A DNA stretch of 5,290 nucleotides from an uncultured Erysipelotrichaceae bacterium. Lineage in GTDB: Bacteria; Bacillota_I; Bacilli_A; Erysipelotrichales; Coprobacillaceae. Below the pieces are notes generated by a model that was given only the letters and a program-made list of their open reading frames with translations, was not told the DNA's origin and made no database searches. The number at the start of each line of letters is the position of its first letter. The first letter of the stretch is position 1. The translations under genes and the position numbers were made by a program. The DNA lies in assembly GCA_945981915.1 (NCBI GenBank), contig CAMFRJ010000116.1, positions 1 through 5,290 on the forward strand, in the 5' to 3' direction. Positions 1 to 4,849 of the stretch are shown here, piece by piece.

Positions 1-11
1 TTTTTGTTCAT

Positions 12-51
12 TGAAACAAAACTTGAGACAAATGTGAGACTTTTTTGAGAC
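12..51. repeat. Short phased TGAGAC repeat
   Basis: The hexamer TGAGAC occurs at 24-29, 35-40 and 46-51, exactly 11 bp apart, with a degenerate copy TGAAAC at 12-17. The gaps are A/T rich. The block lies just beyond the metY terminator, in the direction of whatever gene lies to the left of the window. The spacing of about one helical turn would suit a protein-binding array, but it could equally be a chance low-complexity repeat. No gene is seen in this 137-base end segment. Confidence 0.45.
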
Positions 52-59
52 AAAACAAA

Positions 60-94
60 AGATAAAATTGATGATAAAATCATCAATTTTATCT
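60..94 (-). terminator. metY terminator hairpin, possibly bidirectional
   Basis: A 15-bp perfect stem (60-74 with 80-94) encloses a 5-base loop. On the minus strand it is followed by a U-rich tract (TCTTTTGTTTTG), as expected for an intrinsic terminator about 45 bases after the metY stop. On the plus strand the same stem is followed by TGATTTTTT, so it could also stop transcription entering from the left. The stem is almost all A-T. Confidence 0.8.
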
Positions 95-137
95 GATTTT
101 TTCATATATTCACATGTGATTATTGAATGATCATACT

Positions 138-1439
138 CTATATTTGATTGAATGCATTTTCTAAGTCAAATAAAATATCATCAATATTTTCTGTTCCTAT
201 AGAAAGTCTGACAGTTTGTCTTGTGATTCCTTGATCAACTAATTCTTCATCTGTTAATTGGGAATGAGTTGTTGTTGCTGGATGAATGACAAGTGATTTT
301 ACATCAGCAACATTCGCTAATAATGAGAAAATTTCTAATGAATCAATAAACTTCTTTGTCTCTTCTTCACTTCCATCCACTTCAAAAGTGAAGATACTTC
401 CTGCTCCTTTTGGAAAATATCTTTGATATAAATCATAATATGGACTATCAGGAAGTGAAGGATGATTCACTTTTTTCACCTTTGGATGTTTACTTAAATA
501 TTCAACCACTTTTAAAGCATTTTCTACATGTCTTTCTAATCTTAATGATAATGTTTCTAATCCCTGTAATAAGATAAAAGCATTAAATGGTGAAATCGTC
601 GCTCCTGTATCTCTTAAATAGATTGCTCTGATTCTTGTGACATAAGCAGCTTTTCCTGCTGCTTCTACAAATTTCACACCATGATATGATGGATCTGGTT
701 CAGTTAATTGTGGGAATTTCCCTGATGCAACCCAGTCAAATTTTCCTCCATCAACAATCACACCACCTAGTGACGTTCCATGTCCACCAATAAATTTAGT
801 TGCTGAATGAACAACAATATCAGCTCCATGTTCTAACGGTCTAAACAAATAAGGTGTTCCAAATGTATTGTCAACAACAACTGGTATCTTATGATGATGA
901 GCAATTTCACTAATCGCTTCTAGATCAATTAAGCTCGAATTTGGATTTCCTAATGATTCAACATAAATCAATTTTGTATTATCTTTGATAGCTGCTTCGA
1001 ATTCTTCTGGATGATCTCCATCTACAAATGTTGTCTCAATACCAAAATCTTTTAGTGTATGTGCCAATAAATTGTATGAACCACCATAAATTTGTTTAGC
1101 GGATACAACATGATCTCCTTCTTTTGCCAGTGAAATGATGGCATATGTCACAGCTGCTGCCCCTGAAGCGACTGCAAGGCCTGCTACGCCACCTTCTAAT
1201 GCTGCCACTCTGCTTTCAAACACATCCTGTGTCGAATTTGTAAGCCTTCCATAAATGTTTCCTGCATCAGTTAAACCAAATCTGGCAGCTGCATGATCAC
1301 AGTTTTTAAAAACATATGATGTTGTCTGATAAATAGGAACTGCTCTGGCATCAGTTGCTGGATCAGGATTTTCCTGTCCTACATGTAATTGTAATGTTTC
1401 AAATTTTAATTGTCTGTCTTCTCTTTTTACGAATGTCAT
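138..1439 (-). CDS. metY: O-acetylhomoserine sulfhydrylase (MetY), PLP enzyme
   Basis: This cytosolic PLP enzyme of the Cys/Met metabolism family condenses O-acetylhomoserine with sulfide to give homocysteine, or with methanethiol to give methionine. The 433 residues match the usual MetY length (about 425-435); cystathionine gamma-synthases and lyases of the same fold are nearer 380-400. Visible family marks are YGR at 63-65, which reaches the neighbouring subunit's PLP phosphate, SGAAA at 92-96, Asp190 in the VVVDNTF strand, which pairs with the pyridine nitrogen, and the Schiff-base Lys215 in [10 protein letters not shown]. The long insert around 235-260 and the C-terminal SIGTEN motif are typical of MetY. 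The ATG is preceded by AAGGGG (core 1449-1452) at 9 bases. The gene lies alone behind a Met-type T-box and its own promoter, so it should be induced when methionyl-tRNA charging falls. Assignment to MetY is firm; sulfide versus methanethiol preference cannot be read from sequence. Confidence 0.95.
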   Translation of the reverse strand: MTFVKREDRQLKFETLQLHVGQENPDPATDARAVPIYQTTSYVFKNCDHAAARFGLTDAGNIYGRLTNSTQDVFESRVAALEGGVAGLAVASGAAAVTYAIISLAKEGDHVVSAKQIYGGSYNLLAHTLKDFGIETTFVDGDHPEEFEAAIKDNTKLIYVESLGNPNSSLIDLEAISEIAHHHKIPVVVDNTFGTPYLFRPLEHGADIVVHSATKFIGGHGTSLGGVIVDGGKFDWVASGKFPQLTEPDPSYHGVKFVEAAGKAAYVTRIRAIYLRDTGATISPFNAFILLQGLETLSLRLERHVENALKVVEYLSKHPKVKKVNHPSLPDSPYYDLYQRYFPKGAGSIFTFEVDGSEEETKKFIDSLEIFSLLANVADVKSLVIHPATTTHSQLTDEELVDQGITRQTVRLSIGTENIDDILFDLENAFNQI

Positions 1440-1465
1440 AATCTTTTTCCCCTTTTCCTTTTTAT

Positions 1466-1499
1466 AAATAAAAAACTCATCCTATTATTAGGACGAGTT
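1466..1499 (-). terminator. T-box terminator of the metY leader
   Basis: The RNA-strand halves AACTCGTCC (1491-1499) and GGATGAGTT (1474-1482) form a 9-bp stem with one G-U pair and an 8-base loop, followed by TTTTTATTTATA. The 5' half shares TCGT and CCTAA with the antiterminator, so the two structures exclude each other, as in class I transcriptional T-boxes. Confidence 0.92.
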
Positions 1500-1707
1500 G
1501 ATCGTGGTACCACCTAATTTCACTATCATCTCACAATGATAGCCTCAGCGAGTCCTATCAGACTCTGACACGTTAACGGGTGTACACGTGATAGCCTACA
1601 TATCGACTATCCAGCTCCAAGACCATCTTCATCTATGACTCCTTGTTCTTTTCCACCAACCAAGAACTCTCTATCAATTCATCATTGACTACTCTTCTTA
1701 TCAAAGC
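1474..1707 (-). promoter_or_regulatory. T-box leader, methionine (AUG) specifier
   Basis: The metY leader has the parts of a transcriptional T-box. Stem I closes between 1701-1707 and 1614-1622. It carries the loop-E AGTA (1690-1693), a distal hairpin GTTCTT/AAGAAC (1645-1650, 1662-1667), and the terminal loop GGTTGGTGGAA (1651-1661). On the 3' side GAAG-ATG-GTC puts an ATG specifier at 1624-1626. The CCGTTA of the F-box (near 1574-1579) lies in a CACGT/ACGTG stem, and a CTATCAT/ATGATAG stem precedes the T-box proper. The antiterminator is TTAGG (1513-1517), a 7-base TGGTACC bulge (1506-1512), ACGA (1502-1505), its partner TCGT (1493-1496) and CCTAA (1488-1492). TGGT pairs with a tRNA ending in ACCA, which fits discriminator A73 of tRNA-Met. 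Uncharged tRNA-Met should therefore switch metY on. The T-box call is firm; the Met specifier rests on alignment by eye plus gene context. Confidence 0.95.
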
Positions 1708-1745
1708 TTTTATTTATATAATTCCTATATGTTTTCTATGAATTA

Positions 1746-1774
1746 ATCATAATACAAACTCTTCTTTAAGTCAA
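1746..1774 (-). promoter_or_regulatory. Sigma-A type promoter of the T-box-metY unit
   Basis: TTGACT (-35, 1769-1774) and TATGAT (-10, 1746-1751) are separated by exactly 17 bases, predicting a start near 1739. The -35 box covers the TGA stop (1771-1773) of the upstream gene. There is no terminator between, so upstream transcripts could also enter the T-box, which would then act on them as well. Confidence 0.85.
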
Positions 1775-2457
1775 CATTTTTCTATAATTTTTAAATCTAA
1801 TATTTTCCCTTGACCACCACAAAAGTACGTTGTCGTTTCGATGATTTGATGCGCAACTTGATCAATATAATTCCATGACGTTTTTTCATTACCTTGTACA
1901 ATATAAAAGATATGATGACTATTTTCTGTAATTTTTGTCTTATCTACTTGTCTAATTTCTAAATAACAAACTATATCCTGATCATCATCAATATAACTAT
2001 AAACACCTACTGGTACATCTTTTGCTTCATTTTGCCCTAAAGGTATAAAGTTTTCATCACCATGTGTTAATCTTAAAGATAAATTTCCTGATACATGATC
2101 AATATCATGGGCCCCTAAAGCCAATTTTGTTTCCATTGATATAATATTATAAATATCTACAACAGGATTAATTGAATAAAATTGCTGTTTTTTTATCAAT
2201 GTTTTTAATAAATTTTCACTGGCTGGTAAATTTTTTCTTCTAGGAACATGAACCAACTGATGCAAATCATAAAAGCCTTGAATAATTTGATCATTTTTTA
2301 ATGTCTCTAATGTTTCCTTTTCTAATAACTTTTGTATATGTTGATTGATATATAACTTTAATTCGTCACTATATGTTGAATTATCTTCTACAGTTATCTC
2401 TACACCTTTGATTTTTACACCCAAATCTAATACTTTTTGTTCAACAATAAATTCCAT
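1771..2457 (-). CDS. Free-standing B3/B4 domain protein (PheRS-beta-like tRNA-editing fold)
   Basis: The 228-residue protein has an N-terminal section of about 55 residues and then a B3/B4 domain as found in the editing module of the phenylalanyl-tRNA synthetase beta chain. The clearest signature runs from residue 97 to 129 (NPVVDIYNIIS, then GAHDID and LSLR), with a FIPLGQ and PVGVYSY segment at about 137-155 and a GN-turn at 189-190. No anticodon-binding or catalytic synthetase part is present, so it is a stand-alone form. In PheRS this domain hydrolyses mischarged Tyr-tRNA-Phe; free-standing members are generally suspected trans-editing factors, substrate not known here. Location between cysK and metY suggests a sulfur amino acid or Cys/Met-tRNA link, which is inference. 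Two in-frame ATGs exist; the second (2455-2457) was chosen because GGAGG lies 8 bases before it but only 2 before the first (2461-2463). The gene follows the cysK terminator closely and has no clear promoter of its own. Confidence 0.85.
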   Translation of the reverse strand: MEFIVEQKVLDLGVKIKGVEITVEDNSTYSDELKLYINQHIQKLLEKETLETLKNDQIIQGFYDLHQLVHVPRRKNLPASENLLKTLIKKQQFYSINPVVDIYNIISMETKLALGAHDIDHVSGNLSLRLTHGDENFIPLGQNEAKDVPVGVYSYIDDDQDIVCYLEIRQVDKTKITENSHHIFYIVQGNEKTSWNYIDQVAHQIIETTTYFCGGQGKILDLKIIEKC

Positions 2458-2465
2458 TTTCATAT

Positions 2466-2470
2466 CCTCC
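2466..2470 (-). promoter_or_regulatory. Start-deciding ribosome binding site of the B3/B4 gene
   Basis: A perfect GGAGG on the minus strand lies 2 bases before the first in-frame ATG and 8 bases before the second. Standard spacing favours the second, shortening the protein to 228 residues. Confidence 0.8.
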
Positions 2471-2473
2471 TAA

Positions 2474-2505
2474 AATAAAAATTCATCCATGGATGAATTT
2501 TTATT
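2474..2505 (-). terminator. cysK terminator, 32-bp perfect palindrome over the stop codon
   Basis: The sequence is an uninterrupted palindrome centred between 2489 and 2490 (centre CCATGG). Its RNA forms a stem of up to 14 bp with a CATG loop, ending in UUUUUAUUUUA. It includes the cysK TAA stop (2501-2503) and ends four bases from the next gene's GGAGG. It probably ends most cysK transcripts and lets some read into the B3/B4 gene. The symmetry would let it work on either strand. Confidence 0.85.
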
Positions 2506-3433
2506 CTTGAATTAATGGCGTTGATAAATAACGATCACCACCATCAGGAAGTAAAACAACAATTGTTTTTCCTTCATTTTCTTTTTGATTGGCTAATTGT
2601 TTAGCTGCAAATAAAGCTGCTCCTGCAGAAATTCCTACTAAGATTCCTTCAGTCTTTGCGATTTCTTTTCCTGTTGTAAAAGCATCTTCATTTTCTATTG
2701 TGATAATTTCATCATAAATATCCGTATTTAAAGTATCTGGTACAAACCCGGCACCTATACCTTGAATTTTATGAGGCCCAGCTTGCCCTTTAGATAATAC
2801 TGGTGAACTTGCAGGTTCAACTGCTACAACTTTGATATTTGGATTTTGTTCTTTTAAGTATTTTCCAATACCAGAAATCGTTCCACCAGTTCCAACACCA
2901 GCTACAAAAATATCAACTTTCCCATCTGTCTGTGCATAGATTTCAGGTCCTGTTGTCTTATAGTGTGCTGTTGGATTGGCTGGATTTTCAAATTGTCCCG
3001 GAATAAAACTGTTAGGAATTTCTTGAGCCAGTTGTTTTGCTTTTGCGATAGCCCCTTTCATTCCTTCACTACCAGGTGTTAGAACCAACTGTGCTCCATA
3101 AGCTTTCATTAAGTTTCTTCTTTCCACACTCATTGTTTCTGGCATTGTAATAATTATTTTTAAACCTAATGAAGTTGCTACTGCGGATAAACCAATACCA
3201 GTATTACCACTTGTTGGTTCGATCAATGTTGTTCCTTCTTTGATCAATCCTTTTTCAATAGCGTCTAAAATCATTTCTTTGGCAATTCTGTCTTTAACAG
3301 AGCCTGCAGGATTAAAGTATTCTAATTTTGCAAGTACATCTGCTTTTAATTCATCTTTTTTTATTAAATTATTTAATCTCACTAATGGTGTATTTCCTAC
3401 CAAATCAGTGAATCCATTTTTAATATCACTCAT
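2501..3433 (-). CDS. cysK: Cysteine synthase A (O-acetylserine sulfhydrylase)
   Basis: This cytosolic PLP enzyme of the beta family (fold type II) makes cysteine from O-acetylserine and sulfide. The 310 residues are the usual CysK length. The N-terminus carries [10 protein letters not shown] at 11-20, the Schiff-base lysine is Lys47 in NPAGSVKDR, the substrate loop is TSGNTG at 74-79, the PLP phosphate loop is GTGGT at 181-185, and Ser269 in GISAGA contacts the pyridine nitrogen. The segment [10 protein letters not shown] at 221-230 is characteristic of CysK rather than cystathionine beta-synthase, which would carry extra domains. The ATG has GGAG (3444-3447) 10 bases upstream. The serine acetyltransferase partner CysE is not in the window. 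The gene has its own promoter and a leader of about 165 nt with a Cys-rich small ORF and a start-site dyad, so it is likely under cysteine-responsive control. Assignment is firm. Confidence 0.95.
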   Translation of the reverse strand: MSDIKNGFTDLVGNTPLVRLNNLIKKDELKADVLAKLEYFNPAGSVKDRIAKEMILDAIEKGLIKEGTTLIEPTSGNTGIGLSAVATSLGLKIIITMPETMSVERRNLMKAYGAQLVLTPGSEGMKGAIAKAKQLAQEIPNSFIPGQFENPANPTAHYKTTGPEIYAQTDGKVDIFVAGVGTGGTISGIGKYLKEQNPNIKVVAVEPASSPVLSKGQAGPHKIQGIGAGFVPDTLNTDIYDEIITIENEDAFTTGKEIAKTEGILVGISAGAALFAAKQLANQKENEGKTIVVLLPDGGDRYLSTPLIQE

Positions 3434-3480
3434 TTTTTATAATCTCCTTTTTACATATCTTATTTATATCATTGATTCTA

Positions 3481-3558
3481 TTATTTATTCATCAAAAGTA
3501 TGATTGAACATCGACAACACATTCGTCCTTGTTGACATAGATTAAATATAGATTTCAT
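3481..3558 (-). CDS. Candidate cysteine-rich leader peptide upstream of cysK
   Basis: This small ORF lies in the cysK leader and ends 47 bases before the cysK ATG. It encodes 25 residues from the ATG at 3556-3558, or 26 from the adjacent ATG at 3559-3561. Four cysteines fall in a ten-residue stretch CQQGRMCCRC, using TGT codons at 3535-3537, 3517-3519, 3514-3516 and 3508-3510; a hydrophobic SIILLM tail follows. The Shine-Dalgarno site AGAAAGAAGG (3565-3574) matches the anti-SD complement at 9 of 10 bases and sits 6 bases before the second ATG, which favours that start. The stop is TAA. By analogy with amino acid leader peptides, ribosome speed at the Cys codons could sense Cys-tRNA supply and set cysK expression. 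There is no clear intrinsic terminator between it and cysK, so translational control or mRNA stability is more likely than classical attenuation. A chance ORF or a small thiol or metal-binding peptide cannot be excluded. Confidence 0.65.
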   Translation of the reverse strand: MKSIFNLCQQGRMCCRCSIILLMNK

Positions 3559-3577
3559 CATAACCCTTCTTTCTTTT

Positions 3578-3596
3578 TCCTAGTTTTCTACTAGGA
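3578..3596. promoter_or_regulatory. Inverted repeat at the cysK transcription start
   Basis: TCCTAGT and ACTAGGA form a perfect 7-bp dyad around a 5-base centre, covering roughly +5 to +23 of the predicted cysK transcript. It could be an operator where a bound repressor blocks transcription, perhaps for the adjacent Rrf2 regulator, or a 5'-end RNA hairpin. The flanks are A/T rich. CymR sites in Bacillus also use a CC...GG dyad, but the spacing here is different by my reading. Confidence 0.5.
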
Positions 3597-3606
3597 TTAT
3601 GGTTAT

Positions 3607-3635
3607 ATACTACCATCCATATCATACTATGTCAA
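3607..3635 (-). promoter_or_regulatory. Sigma-A type promoter of cysK
   Basis: A consensus TTGACA (-35, 3630-3635) is followed after 17 bases by TAGTAT (-10, 3607-3612). The predicted start near 3600 gives an untranslated leader of about 165 nt that carries the dyad and the Cys-rich small ORF. Confidence 0.85.
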
Positions 3636-3653
3636 TAGGATTTATGGAAAATA

Positions 3654-3681
3654 TAAAAAAACTATATCAAGCGATATAGTT
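3654..3681 (-). terminator. rrf2 terminator
   Basis: The RNA-strand halves AACTATATC and GATATAGTT (3673-3681 and 3660-3668) form a 9-bp stem with a GCTT loop, followed by TTTTTATATTTT. The stem starts inside the TAA stop codon of the regulator gene and insulates cysK from it. Confidence 0.85.
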
Positions 3682-4114
3682 AAATCACATAATCCCAATT
3701 TTTGTTCTTATTCATCTCAACTAAATCTTTTAGAGTATAAGACTCTAGATATTCTATGATGACTTTGTTCAATCCTTCATAAAATGTTATAGTTGGACAT
3801 TCATGATAACGCGGACACATATTTTTCTCTGTTTCTAAACAAGAAACACAAGCAACCGGTCCTTCAAGCACTGTCAGAATATCTTTTGGTGTATAGTTTT
3901 CAGGTGGATAGATTAAAGAATACCCTCCCTGTGCTCCTCTTACACTTCTAATAAGCCCCGCTTTTGCAAGTGGAGAAACAATTTGTTCTAAATATTTCAC
4001 TGAAATATCTTGTCTTTTAGAAATGTCTTTTAAAGAAATATTTCCTTGATCTTGATTTTGTGCTAAATCTATCATCAAACGCAATGCATATCTGCCTTTA
4101 GTAGAAATCTTCAT
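3680..4114 (-). CDS. Rrf2-family transcriptional regulator with four-Cys cluster (IscR/CymR type)
   Basis: This 144-residue protein is a dimeric winged-helix DNA-binding regulator of the Rrf2 family. The N-terminus MKISTKGRYALRLMIDLA is the family hallmark; the recognition helix follows at about 34-50 (ISVKYLEQIVSPLAKAG), and the wing is SVRGAQGGYSL at 57-67. The C-terminal part has Cys89, Cys92, Cys100 and Cys106 (C-X2-C-X7-C-X5-C) plus His104. IscR binds [2Fe-2S] through three Cys and one His in the same region, whereas Bacillus CymR, which acts with CysK as a cysteine sensor, lacks such a cluster. The protein could sense Fe-S, redox state or cysteine; context with metNI and cysK favours sulfur control, but targets are inferred. 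The ATG is supported by AGGAAGG 7 bases upstream. It has its own promoter with a direct repeat that could mean autoregulation, and its own terminator. No iscS or iscU gene is in view. Confidence 0.9.
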   Translation of the reverse strand: MKISTKGRYALRLMIDLAQNQDQGNISLKDISKRQDISVKYLEQIVSPLAKAGLIRSVRGAQGGYSLIYPPENYTPKDILTVLEGPVACVSCLETEKNMCPRYHECPTITFYEGLNKVIIEYLESYTLKDLVEMNKNKNWDYVI

Positions 4115-4134
4115 GATATCACCTTCCTTTTCTA

Positions 4135-4163
4135 ATCATACCATTGTTTGTTCATGATGTCAC
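4135..4163 (-). promoter_or_regulatory. Extended -10 promoter of the Rrf2 gene
   Basis: GTGACA (-35, 4158-4163) and TATGAT (-10, 4135-4140) are spaced by 17 bases, with TGG directly before the -10 giving an extended -10 element. The predicted start near 4128 leaves a leader of only about 14 bases that begins almost at the Shine-Dalgarno site. Confidence 0.75.
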
Positions 4164-4181
4164 GTTTTATTTCATACCATT
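4136..4181. repeat. 10-bp direct repeat in the Rrf2 gene promoter
   Basis: AATGGTATGA (minus strand) occurs at 4136-4145 and again at 4172-4181, 36 bp apart. The first copy overlaps the extended -10 and the second lies just upstream of the -35, so the pair brackets the promoter. It could be a regulator site, for example for autoregulation, or the second copy could be a relic or alternative -10. Confidence 0.5.
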
Positions 4182-4189
4182 TACATATG

Positions 4190-4215
4190 AAAACAGGTAT
4201 CTATTGATACCTGTT
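4190..4215 (-). terminator. Hairpin after metI, weak terminator
   Basis: A perfect 10-bp stem, AACAGGTATC with GATACCTGTT (4206-4215 and 4192-4201), has an AATA loop and begins in the metI TAA stop codon. The U-run is only four bases before a C, so termination may be partial, with some readthrough into the Rrf2 gene. Confidence 0.65.
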
Positions 4216-4849
4216 AAGAAAGTTTTTTAAAGAGATAATTTCCAATAGTTTGGATAATCTGCACAATAATGATCAAAATAAGGCTAGTTACCAACAGATA
4301 AGAAAAATTATATCCCTGATAACCTTTTCTAATAGCGACATCTCCTAAACCACCAGCACCAATAGCACCACCCATCGCACTGTATCCTATTAAGCTAATC
4401 ATTGTAAGCGTAATACCCGATAAAATAAACGGTAAAGCTTCTTTCAAATAAACTCTTATAATGATTTGAAAATCACTTGCTCCAAATGATTTCGCTGCTT
4501 CTATTAACCCTTGATCGACACTTCTAAGTGAGCTTTCAATAATGCGAGCCACAAAAGGAATGGCGGAAATTGTCAAAGGAACAATAGCAGCAGTCGTTCC
4601 TATTGCTTTACCAGCAATAGCTCTTGTGATAGGAATGACTATAATCATCAAAATAATAAATGGGAAACTTCTTAAAACATTCACAAAAAAATCTAGAACA
4701 GAATAAATCAGCTTATGAGGTTTTAATCCATCATCAGCTGTTAAAGTCAGTATAATAGCTGGAATAAATCCTAAAATAACAGAAAAAAACGTAGATCCTA
4801 TAACCATATAGATTGTTTCTAGTGTTGCTTCAATCATCATTTCAGACAC
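4214..4849 (-). CDS. metI: Methionine ABC transporter permease (MetI)
   Basis: This integral membrane subunit of the MetNIQ importer forms the channel for methionine across the cytoplasmic membrane. From the chosen start it has 211 residues, near the usual 215-220, with about five membrane segments (roughly 12-36, 55-74, 84-103, 140-160, 183-205). The ATPase-coupling EAA loop is EAAKSFGASDFQ at 118-129, running to ALP at 138-140, and GAIGAGGLGD at 161-170 followed by GYQGY is characteristic of MetI. No ATG fits the ribosome site: GGGAGG (4859-4864) lies 9 bases before GTG at 4847-4849, only 3 before a TTG at 4853-4855, and 18 before the first ATG (4838-4840), so GTG was chosen. The gene then overlaps metN by 8 bases, indicating translational coupling. 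The substrate-binding lipoprotein MetQ does not follow and must lie elsewhere or upstream. Confidence 0.93.
   Translation of the reverse strand: MSEMMIEATLETIYMVIGSTFFSVILGFIPAIILTLTADDGLKPHKLIYSVLDFFVNVLRSFPFIILMIIVIPITRAIAGKAIGTTAAIVPLTISAIPFVARIIESSLRSVDQGLIEAAKSFGASDFQIIIRVYLKEALPFILSGITLTMISLIGYSAMGGAIGAGGLGDVAIRKGYQGYNFSYLLVTSLILIIIVQIIQTIGNYLFKKLS

Noticed and set aside
110..119. TCACATGTGA palindrome after metY
   Set aside because: Only 10 bp, no recurrence in the window and no regulator context; likely chance.
2506..2580. A promoter for the B3/B4 gene inside the 3' end of cysK
   Set aside because: Only poor -35 and -10 matches could be found, such as TTATCA with an A-rich -10; readthrough from cysK is the simpler view.
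3240..3503. Plus-strand open frame of 87 codons
   Set aside because: It lies mostly antisense to cysK and its leader, has no family resemblance and has no convincing Shine-Dalgarno site; it is a shadow of the AT-rich opposite strand.
3440..3545. Possible long-range pairing of UAAUCU in the small ORF with AGAUUA at the cysK ribosome site
   Set aside because: The six-base match would give a neat model in which a ribosome stalled at the first Cys codon frees the cysK site, but it has a single G-C pair and does not extend, so it is too weak to claim.
3481..3600. A Cys T-box or SAM riboswitch in the cysK leader
   Set aside because: No T-box core (TGGNACC), AGTA/GGTGG elements or SAM-box helices are seen, and no terminator with a U-tract is present.
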